From Clostridium bowmanii (lineage in GTDB: Bacteria; Bacillota; Clostridia; Clostridiales; Clostridiaceae), in assembly GCF_018861315.1 (NCBI RefSeq), contig NZ_JAHLDL010000009.1, forward strand, positions 62,001-126,000: DNA of 64,000 bases. The letters are read 5' to 3'. The notes under the pieces are model-generated. The model did not search any database and was not told where the DNA came from. It saw only the letters and a list, made by a program, of their open reading frames with translations. The position numbers were made by a program, and so were the translations under genes. Shown here piece by piece: positions 10,895 to 20,008 of the stretch (position 1 is its first letter; each line of letters opens with the position of its first letter).

Positions 10895-12655
10895 CTATTT
10901 TCTTGTCCCTCTTAAATGGTTATTAGTCACAAAACTATTATTAAAAAACTTACCAGTGCCAGAAAGACTGTTTTTCCCTGCACCCACAACGATTTGGTTA
11001 TCCATAAAAAATAGTAAACTATAACCCACAGTGGTCAATATCCCATAATAAGGTGTCACTTGATTATCTCTACCATGCTTGACACCACGCATTGTAATGT
11101 TTTTACCAGTACCCGTACCTAATGCATCAAACCGTATTGTATAACAGCAATACGAAAACCCACGATTAATATTTTCAATAATAATATTGTCCATTGTAGA
11201 ATATTCCCCATCTTTACTGACCAAGATAGTACACGGATAACTTCCTAAAGTGGTAGCCCATCCACAGTTTCTAATAGTTAAATCCCTTACACAACATCGA
11301 CTACCATTTAAGTAGAAAGCAATAGGAAATCCTTCAATAGTACAATTAATTAATGACCAATCATCATACAATATAAACGCATATGGGGCCTTAAACATAG
11401 TATCTAATTGTGCTAGAGAAGTAGCTGCGTTATAACCATTGTGAATTAATTTGGTATTAAAGAATTTAATATTTTTAGAGACAGCATAAAAAGATGTTGG
11501 GGTTAAAGCAGTTGTATTGGTAATGACAAATTTACTATCCCGAACGGTCATTCCGATTATAGCACGGTTTGTAAGCCATCCTAAGCAGGAACTAAATTTT
11601 ACATTATCAATAGTTAAATCCATTCCACCATCATAGGCAAAAGGTGTACCATTAGAGGATTCTATATTTCTAGCAGTATGTCCTATTCCTGACATTTGCA
11701 TGCCGTTGTCAATAACCGCATTTTCATATGTAAAAAATCCACAACAAGCATGGGTATCTAAAGAAGCCCCAAAGGAATTCGTTATATATATTCCAGTAGC
11801 TTTAACATATAAAGGACATGCATATCCAGAGCCACCACCTGCAATACCATGTCGACAATTTTTTATACGAATATCTTCCATGAACACTCGTTTACTTCCG
11901 TCTACTACAACAATTCCATAATCTAAGCCTAGATCTGCTGTACCGCCCTCTGCATAAATCGTTTTACATGATACATTAAAACTTCTACTTATTATAATAC
12001 CAGCATAATTATTCTTTTTTGCTTTTATTCGTTCAATCCGTACACCATTACAATACTGTATATTAATTCCTGTGCCGTAACTTGTTGTATCTCCATCTCT
12101 AGTAATAGTCAAATCACTAATCTCAATATTTTTTGTTGGTGTAAAAGATTCGACGCCCTTAGTCGCAATTAGTGGGAAAGTTAAAAAGGCTGACTCTGTA
12201 AAGGTCACATCAGTAGATGTAGCACTATCCACCTCAAAAATTTCCCCTTTTGTATAATAAGTTCTGATAACTTCTGGCTCCCATCCGCTAGTAAACATAT
12301 CATTGGACTGAAAACAAATTGAATCACCTGGTTGTACAGAATTATTAATAGTATTCGCTTTACTCCCTGTGTTTAAATCTGTGGTTTGAGTTAAAGAGAT
12401 GAGTGTAGGAACCTCCGTTTGAAAAGCAGAAGCTTCATTATTGGCTTTTAAGTCAATAATGGTTAAATCAATTCCTGCCCCTAATATTCGTATATTTGAT
12501 TTTAACATAATTGGTGCACTAGTATAGTAAGTCCCTTCTGGTAAATAAACTATTCCACCCCCTGATAAATAAGTCATATCAATAGCAAATTGAATTGCAA
12601 TTGTATCATCTATGACTCCGTCACCTATAGCACCAAACCTTTTTACATTATCCAT
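10895..12655 (-). CDS. Right-handed beta-helix protein (pectate-lyase-3 / GH28-related)
   Basis: Protein of about 586 residues. It opens with the typical Pectate_lyase_3 start VKRFGAIGDGVIDDTIAIQ, then GGGIVYLPEGTYYTS and ILGAGIDLTIIDL. Long runs of short beta-rungs (GVRIERIKAKKN, NIEISDLTITRDG) continue to the C-terminus. This fold occurs in polysaccharide lyases, glycoside hydrolases and phage tail-spike proteins. No signal peptide is visible, so it is either intracellular, exported another way, or phage-derived. The ATG at 12653-12655 follows GAAAGGTG at good spacing; an upstream in-frame ATG at 12673 would place that site inside the gene. Substrate unknown. Confidence 0.8.
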   Translation of the reverse strand: MDNVKRFGAIGDGVIDDTIAIQFAIDMTYLSGGGIVYLPEGTYYTSAPIMLKSNIRILGAGIDLTIIDLKANNEASAFQTEVPTLISLTQTTDLNTGSKANTINNSVQPGDSICFQSNDMFTSGWEPEVIRTYYTKGEIFEVDSATSTDVTFTESAFLTFPLIATKGVESFTPTKNIEISDLTITRDGDTTSYGTGINIQYCNGVRIERIKAKKNNYAGIIISRSFNVSCKTIYAEGGTADLGLDYGIVVVDGSKRVFMEDIRIKNCRHGIAGGGSGYACPLYVKATGIYITNSFGASLDTHACCGFFTYENAVIDNGMQMSGIGHTARNIESSNGTPFAYDGGMDLTIDNVKFSSCLGWLTNRAIIGMTVRDSKFVITNTTALTPTSFYAVSKNIKFFNTKLIHNGYNAATSLAQLDTMFKAPYAFILYDDWSLINCTIEGFPIAFYLNGSRCCVRDLTIRNCGWATTLGSYPCTILVSKDGEYSTMDNIIIENINRGFSYCCYTIRFDALGTGTGKNITMRGVKHGRDNQVTPYYGILTTVGYSLLFFMDNQIVVGAGKNSLSGTGKFFNNSFVTNNHLRGTRK

Positions 12656-12771
12656 GATTTCACACCTTTCCATAATTCACTATCAGTCTTAAAAATATAT
12701 TCAGCATTTAATGTATCTATACCTTTTAAAACTTCTATTACCTTTTCAATATTATTCTCAATTTTATTAAC
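12643..12771 (-). pseudogene. Coding-like remnant overlapping the beta-helix start
   Basis: Forty-two codons between stops with no ATG before the last codon. The frame reads with charged, helical composition (IENNIEKVIEVLKG, then ELWKGVKSWIM) and ends by overlapping the first codons of the beta-helix gene. It may be the C-terminal tail of a deleted upstream partner gene; the family is not recognised. The rest of the gap to 12961 is AT-rich with no gene seen. Confidence 0.3.
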
Positions 12772-12961
12772 TTAACTATCAATTAAATAATTAATTACTA
12801 ATACTGACTTCCTATATTACTATTACACATTTATCCCATCTCAAATATCCATATAAACCCAACAACTCAATACGAAAAAAACAAAGGACTTATTACAACT
12901 ATAGCTTCAGTGATAATAAATCCTCATATATTAGGGTATATTCACAAATACTCAATCGGGA

Positions 12962-13591
12962 TTAGTGTTTAACATTCTTCTTTATTAATTCCATAAATGT
13001 TGCTGGGGTGACTATTGACACTTTGTGATTTTCCTTTAGCTTATTCACAACTTTTTCAATATTACTAAGACTTTTGCTCCAAGCATGAACATATACAAAG
13101 GTGTAACTATTAGAATTATAAATATCCACTTGCCCAGAATCAATTCGATTATTAATAATTTGAAGTAAGTTATCCTCACTTTCAAGAGTATCCCAAAGAA
13201 GATCTCTACAGGACACTATAGGTTTATTATTGGACCAAATAATCTCTCCATGATAGTTGTCATGTTTATGATAATCAAGATAAAACAATCCGTGTATATT
13301 AGGCTGAGCAGTAAATTTATCCCAAAGCTCCTTATTATAAAAAGAAGAGTCATCGATAATTGCTATATATTTCTCATCTACTTTTTTCATATAATTATTT
13401 AATCTATTAATATATACCCCCAGTGTATTCTTATCAAACTTACTTGGATACATATAGCCATTTCCAGAGGGTGGTACTATAAAATAATCATTAGTAGATC
13501 CATGAGCTGCACTTTCATAATATAAATTAAATACGGTAGGTGCAAGGTAATATAATGATGGACTTATTGACCAACCCTTGAAGGGTAGCGA
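12962..13591 (-). pseudogene. GxGYxYP-family protein, N-terminally truncated
   Basis: A 209-codon frame that begins directly after a stop. It reads KGWSISPSLYYLAP, then PPSGNGYMYPSKF, which is the name-giving GxGYxYP motif, and then a C-terminal Rossmann-like domain (YTFVYVHAWSKSLSNIEKV). Complete family members, putative secreted glycoside hydrolases, are several hundred residues longer at the N-terminus. That part is missing here and is replaced by the phytase-like gene ending at 13613. The ATG at 13453 lies inside the motif and cannot be a real start. I infer an inactive remnant. Confidence 0.7.
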
Positions 13592-13612
13592 TCATTATCA
13601 CTCCACTTAATA

Positions 13613-14503
13613 TTAGACATCAATATTTTTCTTACAGTATTTATAGAAATTTTGCAAAAAATTTACTCTTTCATTATTATTAAAAGATTTAATATGGCTC
13701 TCATCAAAATTAGCTAAAAGTAATTGTCTATTTATAATATCCTCAGCCGAAACTCTTTTGGAATTTTTCATCATATCATACATAATCATGAAGGTTGTAG
13801 TCCTTCCTATGCCTTGTTTACAGTGAAAATGAAGCCAGGTATTTTTAGGTTGTAGTTTTACTAAATACACAAAGTAATCCACCATATCATCTGTAGGTAT
13901 CTTACCATCAGTAACAGGGATGCGTATATATGATAATGATTTAGAATTAACAAGATGATCTTCATCTTCAACTTTTGTTGGAACTACAGTTATATTCTTG
14001 TGATTATAAAAAGTCATAGGCACATTTAACTTAATACTACTTAGTTTAGTATATTCATCCAATAAAACTTCACCCATTGTTAATCCCATGTTAGCATCAT
14101 TTCTTTCATTGGCCCAGCTAATGGGCGCTCCATTAATAAATCCGTGTGATTCTTGTCTTAGATCAATAACTGTTATATGCAATGAGTTTCCTATACTATC
14201 TATTATAAGAGGTAAATTGAACTCAGAAAATTGTTGACTACCAGAAATATTTAATGTATTTAGACCACTAATATTTAATTCGCTATTGCCTTGTGTATTT
14301 AATATATCTGTTGACTTGCGAAAATGTTTTGGCATGTCATAGTAATTTTGAGAATCTAAAACAAGATTCACCACATCATCTAATTGTGAGTCAGATGCTT
14401 GAGTACTATCTCCCATCCTATTGATAAAGAATATTTCATTATTTGTCTTAACATAATTATTTAGCATCATCATATTATAAATATATGGATACCTGATATA
14501 CAT
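13613..14503 (-). CDS. PTP-like phytase (inositol polyphosphate phosphatase)
   Basis: Protein of 296 residues with the cysteine-phosphatase P-loop HCKQGIGRTT (nucleophile Cys 228, Arg 234). An upstream TD pair near 198-199 is the likely general-acid loop. DLRQESHGFINGAPISWAN and MPKHFRKSTDIL are hallmarks of phytases of the Selenomonas PhyA type, which remove phosphates from inositol hexakisphosphate. Family members usually carry a signal peptide; here the first 55 residues are hydrophilic with none visible, so the enzyme may be cytosolic or may have lost its leader. GGAGGG precedes the ATG at 14503. The gene runs directly into the GxGYxYP fragment. It fits the phosphorus theme of the window, but I found no Pho box in front of it. 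Confidence 0.85.
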   Translation of the reverse strand: MYIRYPYIYNMMMLNNYVKTNNEIFFINRMGDSTQASDSQLDDVVNLVLDSQNYYDMPKHFRKSTDILNTQGNSELNISGLNTLNISGSQQFSEFNLPLIIDSIGNSLHITVIDLRQESHGFINGAPISWANERNDANMGLTMGEVLLDEYTKLSSIKLNVPMTFYNHKNITVVPTKVEDEDHLVNSKSLSYIRIPVTDGKIPTDDMVDYFVYLVKLQPKNTWLHFHCKQGIGRTTTFMIMYDMMKNSKRVSAEDIINRQLLLANFDESHIKSFNNNERVNFLQNFYKYCKKNIDV

Positions 14504-14599
14504 TATAAACCCTCCAAAAAATACTTACTACAATATATTATGCATGAATGATGTTTTGGTACTGATTACAAATTAACTCTAAAAGAATTAACAACCTAA

Positions 14600-14640
14600 A
14601 AAAACACCTCAATTGCAATAATACAATTAAGGTGTTTTCT
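14600..14640 (-). terminator. Terminator after the amidase gene
   Basis: Arms AAAACACCT and AGGTGTTTT, with an inner ATTG/CAAT pair, lie 25 nt past the amidase stop. T-rich stretches flank both sides, so it may work in both directions. Confidence 0.8.
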
Positions 14641-14664
14641 TATAATAATTTAAACCTAAAACTA

Positions 14665-15666
14665 TTAATATACTATATTACTTATGCCTAAGGTCTTAAG
14701 AATACCTGTTGCAATTGCCTTAGCCAAGGTATATTGATAGGCCTGTGTAGCTAATAATCTTTCATCCTCAGGATTAGATATAAATGCTGATTCCACTAAA
14801 ATAGACGTAGCATCTACATGTTTTATAACATATAACCCTGAAGTAGTTTTAATCTTCCTATCAACATTTCCAGTAACTTTAACTAATTCCGTTTGTACTG
14901 CTTGGGCTAGCTTTTGTCCAGCTACACTTCCGGTGAAATAATATGTTTCAATACCAGTAGCTGACGGGGCTGAAAAGCTATTCTCATGAATGCTTACGAA
15001 ATAATTTGGTTTAGCACTATTCGAAATATCACATCTTGCTTGAAGATTTTGAGCTTCATTTGTGGACCAAGGTATATTATCAGTTGTTCTTGTGTATATT
15101 GTTTCAACACCATTTTTAACTAATATACTCCCCACTTTTAAAGTAATTGCCAGTGTTACGTCTTTTTCTTTAAGTCCCGTTGGTCCTATTGCTCCCGGAT
15201 CATTTCCTCCATGACCTGCATCTAAAACTATTTTATATTTTACAGGCTCACTTTTAGTAATAAAGCTCATCCTCACTTCTTTGGGAAAAGGTTTTCCATC
15301 TGTGGACTTTACATTTACCGTCACTATGATTGTATATGTCTTATTAGGTTCATAATTTATAATAGGTTTAACTATAACAGCTTTATTACCATTAGCTAAA
15401 CTAACACTAATATCTTTATGTTCGTTATTTTGTCCAACTACCATTATGTTTGTGGCATTTATTGTAGTAGCGCTTAGAGCCTTATTAAAATTCACTGTCC
15501 AAGATTTACTAATTGACACATCTTTTTTAAGTCCTAAATCGGTGTATGTACTAGCCTTAACTATTGATTGCATATGTAAACACAATGTAATAGATAAAAT
15601 CATAATTATAAATGCTTTAAAGAAATTTTTAATATTATTCCTCCTAAAATGTTTTGAATTGTTCAT
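14665..15666 (-). CDS. N-acetylmuramoyl-L-alanine amidase with Ig-like domain
   Basis: Secreted cell-wall hydrolase of 333 residues. A signal peptide covers residues about 1-38 (hydrophobic stretch AFIIMILSITLCL). An Ig-like domain of the SbsA/Big type follows (about 42-138), then a zinc-dependent Amidase_3 domain (about 145-330). Metal ligands are visible: His 152 in DAGHGG, Glu 167 in GLKEKD, His 227 in SIHENS, and catalytic Glu 292 in VESAFISN. It cleaves the bond between MurNAc and the stem peptide. Such enzymes act in cell separation, sporulation or germination; the window does not say which. Single gene with its own terminator. Confidence 0.95.
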   Translation of the reverse strand: MNNSKHFRRNNIKNFFKAFIIMILSITLCLHMQSIVKASTYTDLGLKKDVSISKSWTVNFNKALSATTINATNIMVVGQNNEHKDISVSLANGNKAVIVKPIINYEPNKTYTIIVTVNVKSTDGKPFPKEVRMSFITKSEPVKYKIVLDAGHGGNDPGAIGPTGLKEKDVTLAITLKVGSILVKNGVETIYTRTTDNIPWSTNEAQNLQARCDISNSAKPNYFVSIHENSFSAPSATGIETYYFTGSVAGQKLAQAVQTELVKVTGNVDRKIKTTSGLYVIKHVDATSILVESAFISNPEDERLLATQAYQYTLAKAIATGILKTLGISNIVY

Positions 15667-15710
15667 TTCTCCAAGAAATATTCTATTATTGAATAATAAG
15701 CAATTCTATA

Positions 15711-15741
15711 AAACAACCTCCACTTTATATTACGGTTGTTT
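15711..15741 (-). terminator. Probable terminator of the efflux/two-component operon
   Basis: Inverted repeat AAACAACC and GGTTGTTT with a 15-nt loop, 75 nt past the response-regulator stop. The T tail is short, so efficiency is uncertain. Confidence 0.5.
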
Positions 15742-15814
15742 CAACAATTAGTTTCAATTTATGATAAATATCCGTATAATTTTAATCCAACGTCTATATT
15801 ATATTCTTAAATAC

Positions 15815-16504
15815 TTACATTTCAAATCTATATCCAACACCCCATATTGTTTCAATATATTTAGGATTTGATGGGTCAACTTCGATTTTTTCCCTCAACT
15901 TTCTAATGTGTACAGTTACAGTTCCAATATCTCCCAAAGAGTCCATGCCCCATACTTTTTCAAAAATATTATCCTTTGAAAATACTTTGTTTGGATTAAG
16001 AGCTAAAATTGTTAAAATATCAAATTCTTTTGCGGTCAATATTACTTCGTTACCGTTAACATATACACGCCGAGAAGTAGGGTAAATGCTAAGTCCTTTT
16101 ATCTCAATTATTTCATTTTGGTCTTTAGTTCCTCTAATTAGCCTTTCATATCTTGCGATATGAGCCTTTACTCTTGCTACAAGCTCTCCCGGACTGAACG
16201 GTTTTGTTATGTAATCATCAGCTCCTAGTCCTAGCCCACGAATTTTGTCAATATCCTCTTTTTTAGCAGAAACCATGAGTATAGGAACATCCATTCCATT
16301 TCTTATTTGTCTGCAAATTTCAAAGCCATCTACTTTAGGAAGCATAACATCAAGTATAATGAGGTTATAGTTCTTATTAAGTGCAGCACTGAGCCCTGTT
16401 TCTCCGTCAACTTCAATATCAACTAAAAAACCATTTATCTCTAGATAGTCCCTTTCAAGCTCTGCAATACTGAGTTCATCTTCTATTATCAACACTTTTT
16501 TCAT
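15815..16504 (-). CDS. OmpR-family response regulator
   Basis: Protein of 229 residues. The receiver domain (1-120) has the phospho-Asp in NLIILDVMLP, the conserved Lys in YITKPFSP and the acidic pair near the N-terminus. The winged-helix DNA-binding domain (about 130-229) includes LTAKEFDILTILALNPNKVFS and the YIETIWGVGYRF end. It overlaps the kinase gene upstream by 4 nt (ATGA), so the two are translationally coupled. As last gene of the efflux operon it probably controls that operon in response to a drug or antimicrobial peptide. Confidence 0.95.
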   Translation of the reverse strand: MKKVLIIEDELSIAELERDYLEINGFLVDIEVDGETGLSAALNKNYNLIILDVMLPKVDGFEICRQIRNGMDVPILMVSAKKEDIDKIRGLGLGADDYITKPFSPGELVARVKAHIARYERLIRGTKDQNEIIEIKGLSIYPTSRRVYVNGNEVILTAKEFDILTILALNPNKVFSKDNIFEKVWGMDSLGDIGTVTVHIRKLREKIEVDPSNPKYIETIWGVGYRFEM

Positions 16505-18009
16505 TTTATCATCGACCTTCCGCTAATGCATTTCTTAATAATAAAGAATATACTAGTGCCGAGTCCAACTGTACTCTCAGACCATATTTTCCCGCCATGT
16601 CCAATAATTATTCTCTTAGCAATTGCAAGTCCAAGTCCACTTCCACCAGTTTGAGAATTTCTTGATGGGTCAGCTCTATAAAATCTATCAAATATAAATG
16701 GAAGAGTTTCTTTAGATATCCCTCGCCCATTGTCTTTGATTTCAAATTGCACAAAATCGCCAAAATCTTTCAGTGTTATTAGTATCTCTCCACTTTCCTT
16801 ATCCATATATTTCACAGAGTTTTGAACGATATTTAATATTACCCTTCTTAGTTTTTCACGATCAGCCATTATTGATATTTTGTCTTCAATTTCATAAATC
16901 AAGTGTATTTCAACACTATTCTTCTCCAAATCAAACTTAAGTTCTTCCATACTGTCATCTAAATAACTTTTTATGTCAACCTCTTCAAAATCAAATGGCA
17001 GTTTATTCAAATCAAGCTTTGAAAATAGAAATAATTCATCTATCAGCTTATCAATATCACTTGCTTTTTTATAAATAGTATTTATATATTTTTCCATCTT
17101 TTCAGGTGTATCTGCTACACCATCTTTAATTCCCTCCACGTAGCCTTTAATTGCAGTTACCGGAGTTTTTAAGTCATGTGAAATATTTGAAATGAGTTCT
17201 CTTTTGTTGTTTTCATACTGAAGCTGCACCTCAACTGATTCTTTTAGTCTGCGCCTCATGTCTTCAAATTCTTTGCAAAGCTGTCCAATCTCGTCATTTG
17301 TATTAGACTTAACTTCAAAATCAAGATTACCTTCTTTTATTTTAGTAGAAGCTTTTTTTAATGCTATTATTGGCTTCGCTATCTTTTTAGAAACCCAATA
17401 TGTAAGTATTGAATTAACTAGAATCATTATTAAAATAATAATAGCGATGTATACTAATAAAAATCTCTTAGTAATTGTCAGCATTGCCCCAGCATCTGTC
17501 ATTATAAAAATACTTCCTGAACTTTTATCTTGGAAATAAAAATCATATTGCTTAGAAAGCACAAGGTAATTCAAAAGAAGATTAGGGTGCATTCTCTCTT
17601 CTTGGTTAAATCCAAATTCAGGAAGGCTCTTTTTAATATCACTTTTATTAATAAACTCAGTGGAATAGGTTATGCTACCATTTTTTCTTACTACTATTCC
17701 GCTGTGTGTCAATTTCAATTTGCTATCAAGCTTTGATAAATAATTTTTATTTTCAAGTATATTAGGATTTACTTCTATATCTTTTTCTATATCCATAAGT
17801 ATTAATGAGTTCTTATCAAATAGGTCTTTTAATGGGTTGCTTTTAAATACATTACTTTGAAATGGATGCCCATTGTATTTTATGTCATAAGCTTCATCAA
17901 TACTTTTTACATAAAAACTGGCAACAACTGGCAGTACTAACAAAGACAAAATAATTGGGACTATAAGCATCGCCATATATGAAACTATGAGCCTAAATTT
18001 TATGGACAT
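16501..18009 (-). CDS. Membrane sensor histidine kinase of the efflux operon
   Basis: Protein of 502 residues. Membrane helices at about 7-30 and 180-202 enclose an extracellular sensor of about 150 residues. A HAMP domain (about 203-258) follows, then the HisKA box NISHDLKTPVTAIKGY and a HATPase with NIVQNSVKYMDK, DNGRGI and GSGLGLAIAKRI. It phosphorylates the response regulator that overlaps it. Domain order and the short C-terminus fit envelope-stress or antibiotic-sensing kinases of Firmicutes. Confidence 0.93.
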   Translation of the reverse strand: MSIKFRLIVSYMAMLIVPIILSLLVLPVVASFYVKSIDEAYDIKYNGHPFQSNVFKSNPLKDLFDKNSLILMDIEKDIEVNPNILENKNYLSKLDSKLKLTHSGIVVRKNGSITYSTEFINKSDIKKSLPEFGFNQEERMHPNLLLNYLVLSKQYDFYFQDKSSGSIFIMTDAGAMLTITKRFLLVYIAIIILIMILVNSILTYWVSKKIAKPIIALKKASTKIKEGNLDFEVKSNTNDEIGQLCKEFEDMRRRLKESVEVQLQYENNKRELISNISHDLKTPVTAIKGYVEGIKDGVADTPEKMEKYINTIYKKASDIDKLIDELFLFSKLDLNKLPFDFEEVDIKSYLDDSMEELKFDLEKNSVEIHLIYEIEDKISIMADREKLRRVILNIVQNSVKYMDKESGEILITLKDFGDFVQFEIKDNGRGISKETLPFIFDRFYRADPSRNSQTGGSGLGLAIAKRIIIGHGGKIWSESTVGLGTSIFFIIKKCISGRSMIK

Positions 18010-18027
18010 AAAAATTCCTCCTAAATT

Positions 18028-19269
18028 CTATTCATATCGTAGTGCATCTATAGGATTTAATCTTGCAGCTTTCCTTGCAGGATAAATTCCAAAGAATATA
18101 CCAACCGCAGACGAGAACAATATTACTTCTATAATAACAGATATTGAAACACTAGGGTTAATGTTTGCAAAAGACCCTATTATTTCAGCTGAGAATATTC
18201 CCAGACTCATACCTATAAGTCCACCTATAAGTGATAAGATAACAGATTCAGTTAAAAATTGAAATAATATAGCATTGGTTGTAGCTCCAATAGCTTTTCT
18301 AATACCAATTTCTTTAGTTCTCTCAGTAACTGAAACGAGCATTATATTCATAACTCCAATGCCTCCAACTAAAAGTGATATAGCTGCAACAGCACTAAGA
18401 AAAGTTGTGAAAACTCCCAATACTTGATTAATTGAATCAAGCATACTTGCTGAATTAGTAGCCTTATAGAGATTTAGAGTTTTGTTGTCATGATTAGCTT
18501 GAAGAATTTTTAAAGCCTCATTTCCAGTTTGCACTGAAGTTTCCTGTGAACTTGATGTTATACTAATTGATGATATGTTAAAATCTATTGGATATAATGT
18601 TTGGAGGAATGTAATTGGCACTGTTGCCATTGTTGGTGTGTTATCAGCTTTTCTACCTGGAGGTCCTCCTTCGCTGCTAGCTCCACTACTAAACATGCTA
18701 CTCGCTTTTGAAACACCTACTACAGTGGCATTTTTACTAGAAGCTACAGGACCTAATTTAAATGATTTCCCTACAGCATCATCTGTTCCAAATAATGATA
18801 TTGCGGAGGTCTGATCTATTACGACAACAGCTTTACCCTCTTCAACCTCTCTATCATTTAGAAACCTTCCATAAACAATCTCTACATTACTTATCAATGA
18901 ATAATCTGTATTAACTCCAGTAATGTTTGCCGTATTAGTTTTAGTATCAGTTCTCGCTGTTCCTTTTTCGGATACAGTTGGAGAAATATACTTAGCCGTA
19001 TCTACCTTATTTTTAATTTGCTTTACATCATCAAGTGTAAAATAATCACTTGTTTGCTCAACTTTTGATGAATCTACAGATAGAGTAACTGTGTTTGCTC
19101 CCATCTTAGCAAATTGATCGGCTATATAACTCTTTCCTCCATTACCAAGCGAAACAATAGTAATTACTGAACTTATACCTATTATAATTCCTAGCATAGT
19201 AAGAAAAGATCTCATTTTATTTGACAGAATGCTAGACATCGCCATTTTAAAACTCTCTAAAATATTCAT
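18028..19269 (-). CDS. MacB/FtsX-type ABC transporter permease
   Basis: Protein of 413 residues. The N-terminal helix is marked by MRSFLTMLGIIIGISSVI, followed by a large extracytoplasmic MacB_PCD domain (about 45-270) and three C-terminal helices with the FtsX signature VGGIGVMNIMLVSVTERTKEIGIRKAIGA. Family members do not form a classic import channel; they couple ATP hydrolysis in the cytoplasm to export or mechanical work outside. An insert rich in Gly, Pro and Ser (near 190-210, SEGGPPGRK) sits in the outer domain. Partner ATPase and adaptor are encoded just upstream. Confidence 0.95.
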   Translation of the reverse strand: MNILESFKMAMSSILSNKMRSFLTMLGIIIGISSVITIVSLGNGGKSYIADQFAKMGANTVTLSVDSSKVEQTSDYFTLDDVKQIKNKVDTAKYISPTVSEKGTARTDTKTNTANITGVNTDYSLISNVEIVYGRFLNDREVEEGKAVVVIDQTSAISLFGTDDAVGKSFKLGPVASSKNATVVGVSKASSMFSSGASSEGGPPGRKADNTPTMATVPITFLQTLYPIDFNISSISITSSSQETSVQTGNEALKILQANHDNKTLNLYKATNSASMLDSINQVLGVFTTFLSAVAAISLLVGGIGVMNIMLVSVTERTKEIGIRKAIGATTNAILFQFLTESVILSLIGGLIGMSLGIFSAEIIGSFANINPSVSISVIIEVILFSSAVGIFFGIYPARKAARLNPIDALRYE

Positions 19270-19315
19270 AACTGCCCTCCATTTAACACTAAAAAAATTT
19301 GTCAGTGCTACCTAT

Positions 19316-20008
19316 TTATAATACTGTCCTACCCTCAACCGGATAATCGTCAACTATATTTCCATCTCGAAATCTTACAACTCTTTTTGCACATTTTGCT
19401 ATATCGTCTTCATGTGTAACCATTAAAACGGTTGCACCTTCATTGTTTAACCTTTGAAATATTTTCATAATTTCAATTGATGATTTTGTATCTAGATTAC
19501 CTGTTGGTTCATCTGCCATAATAACTGCTGGATTGTTAACCATTGCCCTTGCTATTGCAACTCTTTGTTTTTGTCCTCCAGATATTTCATTTGGCCTATG
19601 TTTTACTCTGTCGGATAGCCCAACCTTTTCAAGTGCACTCAGTGCTCTTTTTCTTCTTTCTCTTAATGGCACTCCTGCATAAAGCATTGGAAGTTCAACA
19701 TTTTCAAGTACCGATATTCTTGGAAGTAGATTAAATGATTGAAATACAAATCCTATTTCTTTATTTCTTATGAACGCAAGTTGATTATCGTAAAGATTTG
19801 AAACATCTTGTCCATTTAAAAGATATGTTCCACTATCCATTTTGTCCAAACACCCTAAGATATTCATAAAAGTTGATTTTCCTGAACCAGAAGGTCCCAT
19901 TATGGCAGTGAATTCGCCCTTTTCAACTTTAAGGGTTACCGATTCAAGTGCAGTAAAGTCAATATCTCCAGTTACATATCTTTTTAATATATCATTTACT
20001 TGTATCAT
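19316..20008 (-). CDS. MacB/LolD-type ABC transporter ATPase
   Basis: Protein of 230 residues with Walker [11 protein letters not shown] loop, signature [16 protein letters not shown], Walker [13 protein letters not shown] and H-loop VTHEDD. It energises the FtsX-type permease encoded 46 nt downstream. Its ATG overlaps the stop of the adaptor gene by 1 nt, showing operon structure. Confidence 0.96.
   Translation of the reverse strand: MIQVNDILKRYVTGDIDFTALESVTLKVEKGEFTAIMGPSGSGKSTFMNILGCLDKMDSGTYLLNGQDVSNLYDNQLAFIRNKEIGFVFQSFNLLPRISVLENVELPMLYAGVPLRERRKRALSALEKVGLSDRVKHRPNEISGGQKQRVAIARAMVNNPAVIMADEPTGNLDTKSSIEIMKIFQRLNNEGATVLMVTHEDDIAKCAKRVVRFRDGNIVDDYPVEGRTVL

Noticed and set aside
13453-13453. 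ATG used as start of a 163-aa protein
   Set aside because: The ATG falls inside the GxGYxYP motif; homology continues upstream, so the frame is a truncated gene rather than a short protein.
14504-14600. Possible Pho box before the phytase gene
   Set aside because: Two GTTAAT words are present but about 14 bp apart, not at an 11-bp period, and no -10 follows at the right distance.
18575-18814. Plus-strand reading frame inside the permease gene
   Set aside because: It lies wholly inside a well-supported minus-strand gene, has no ribosome site and is a composition shadow; similar shadows across the window were left out.
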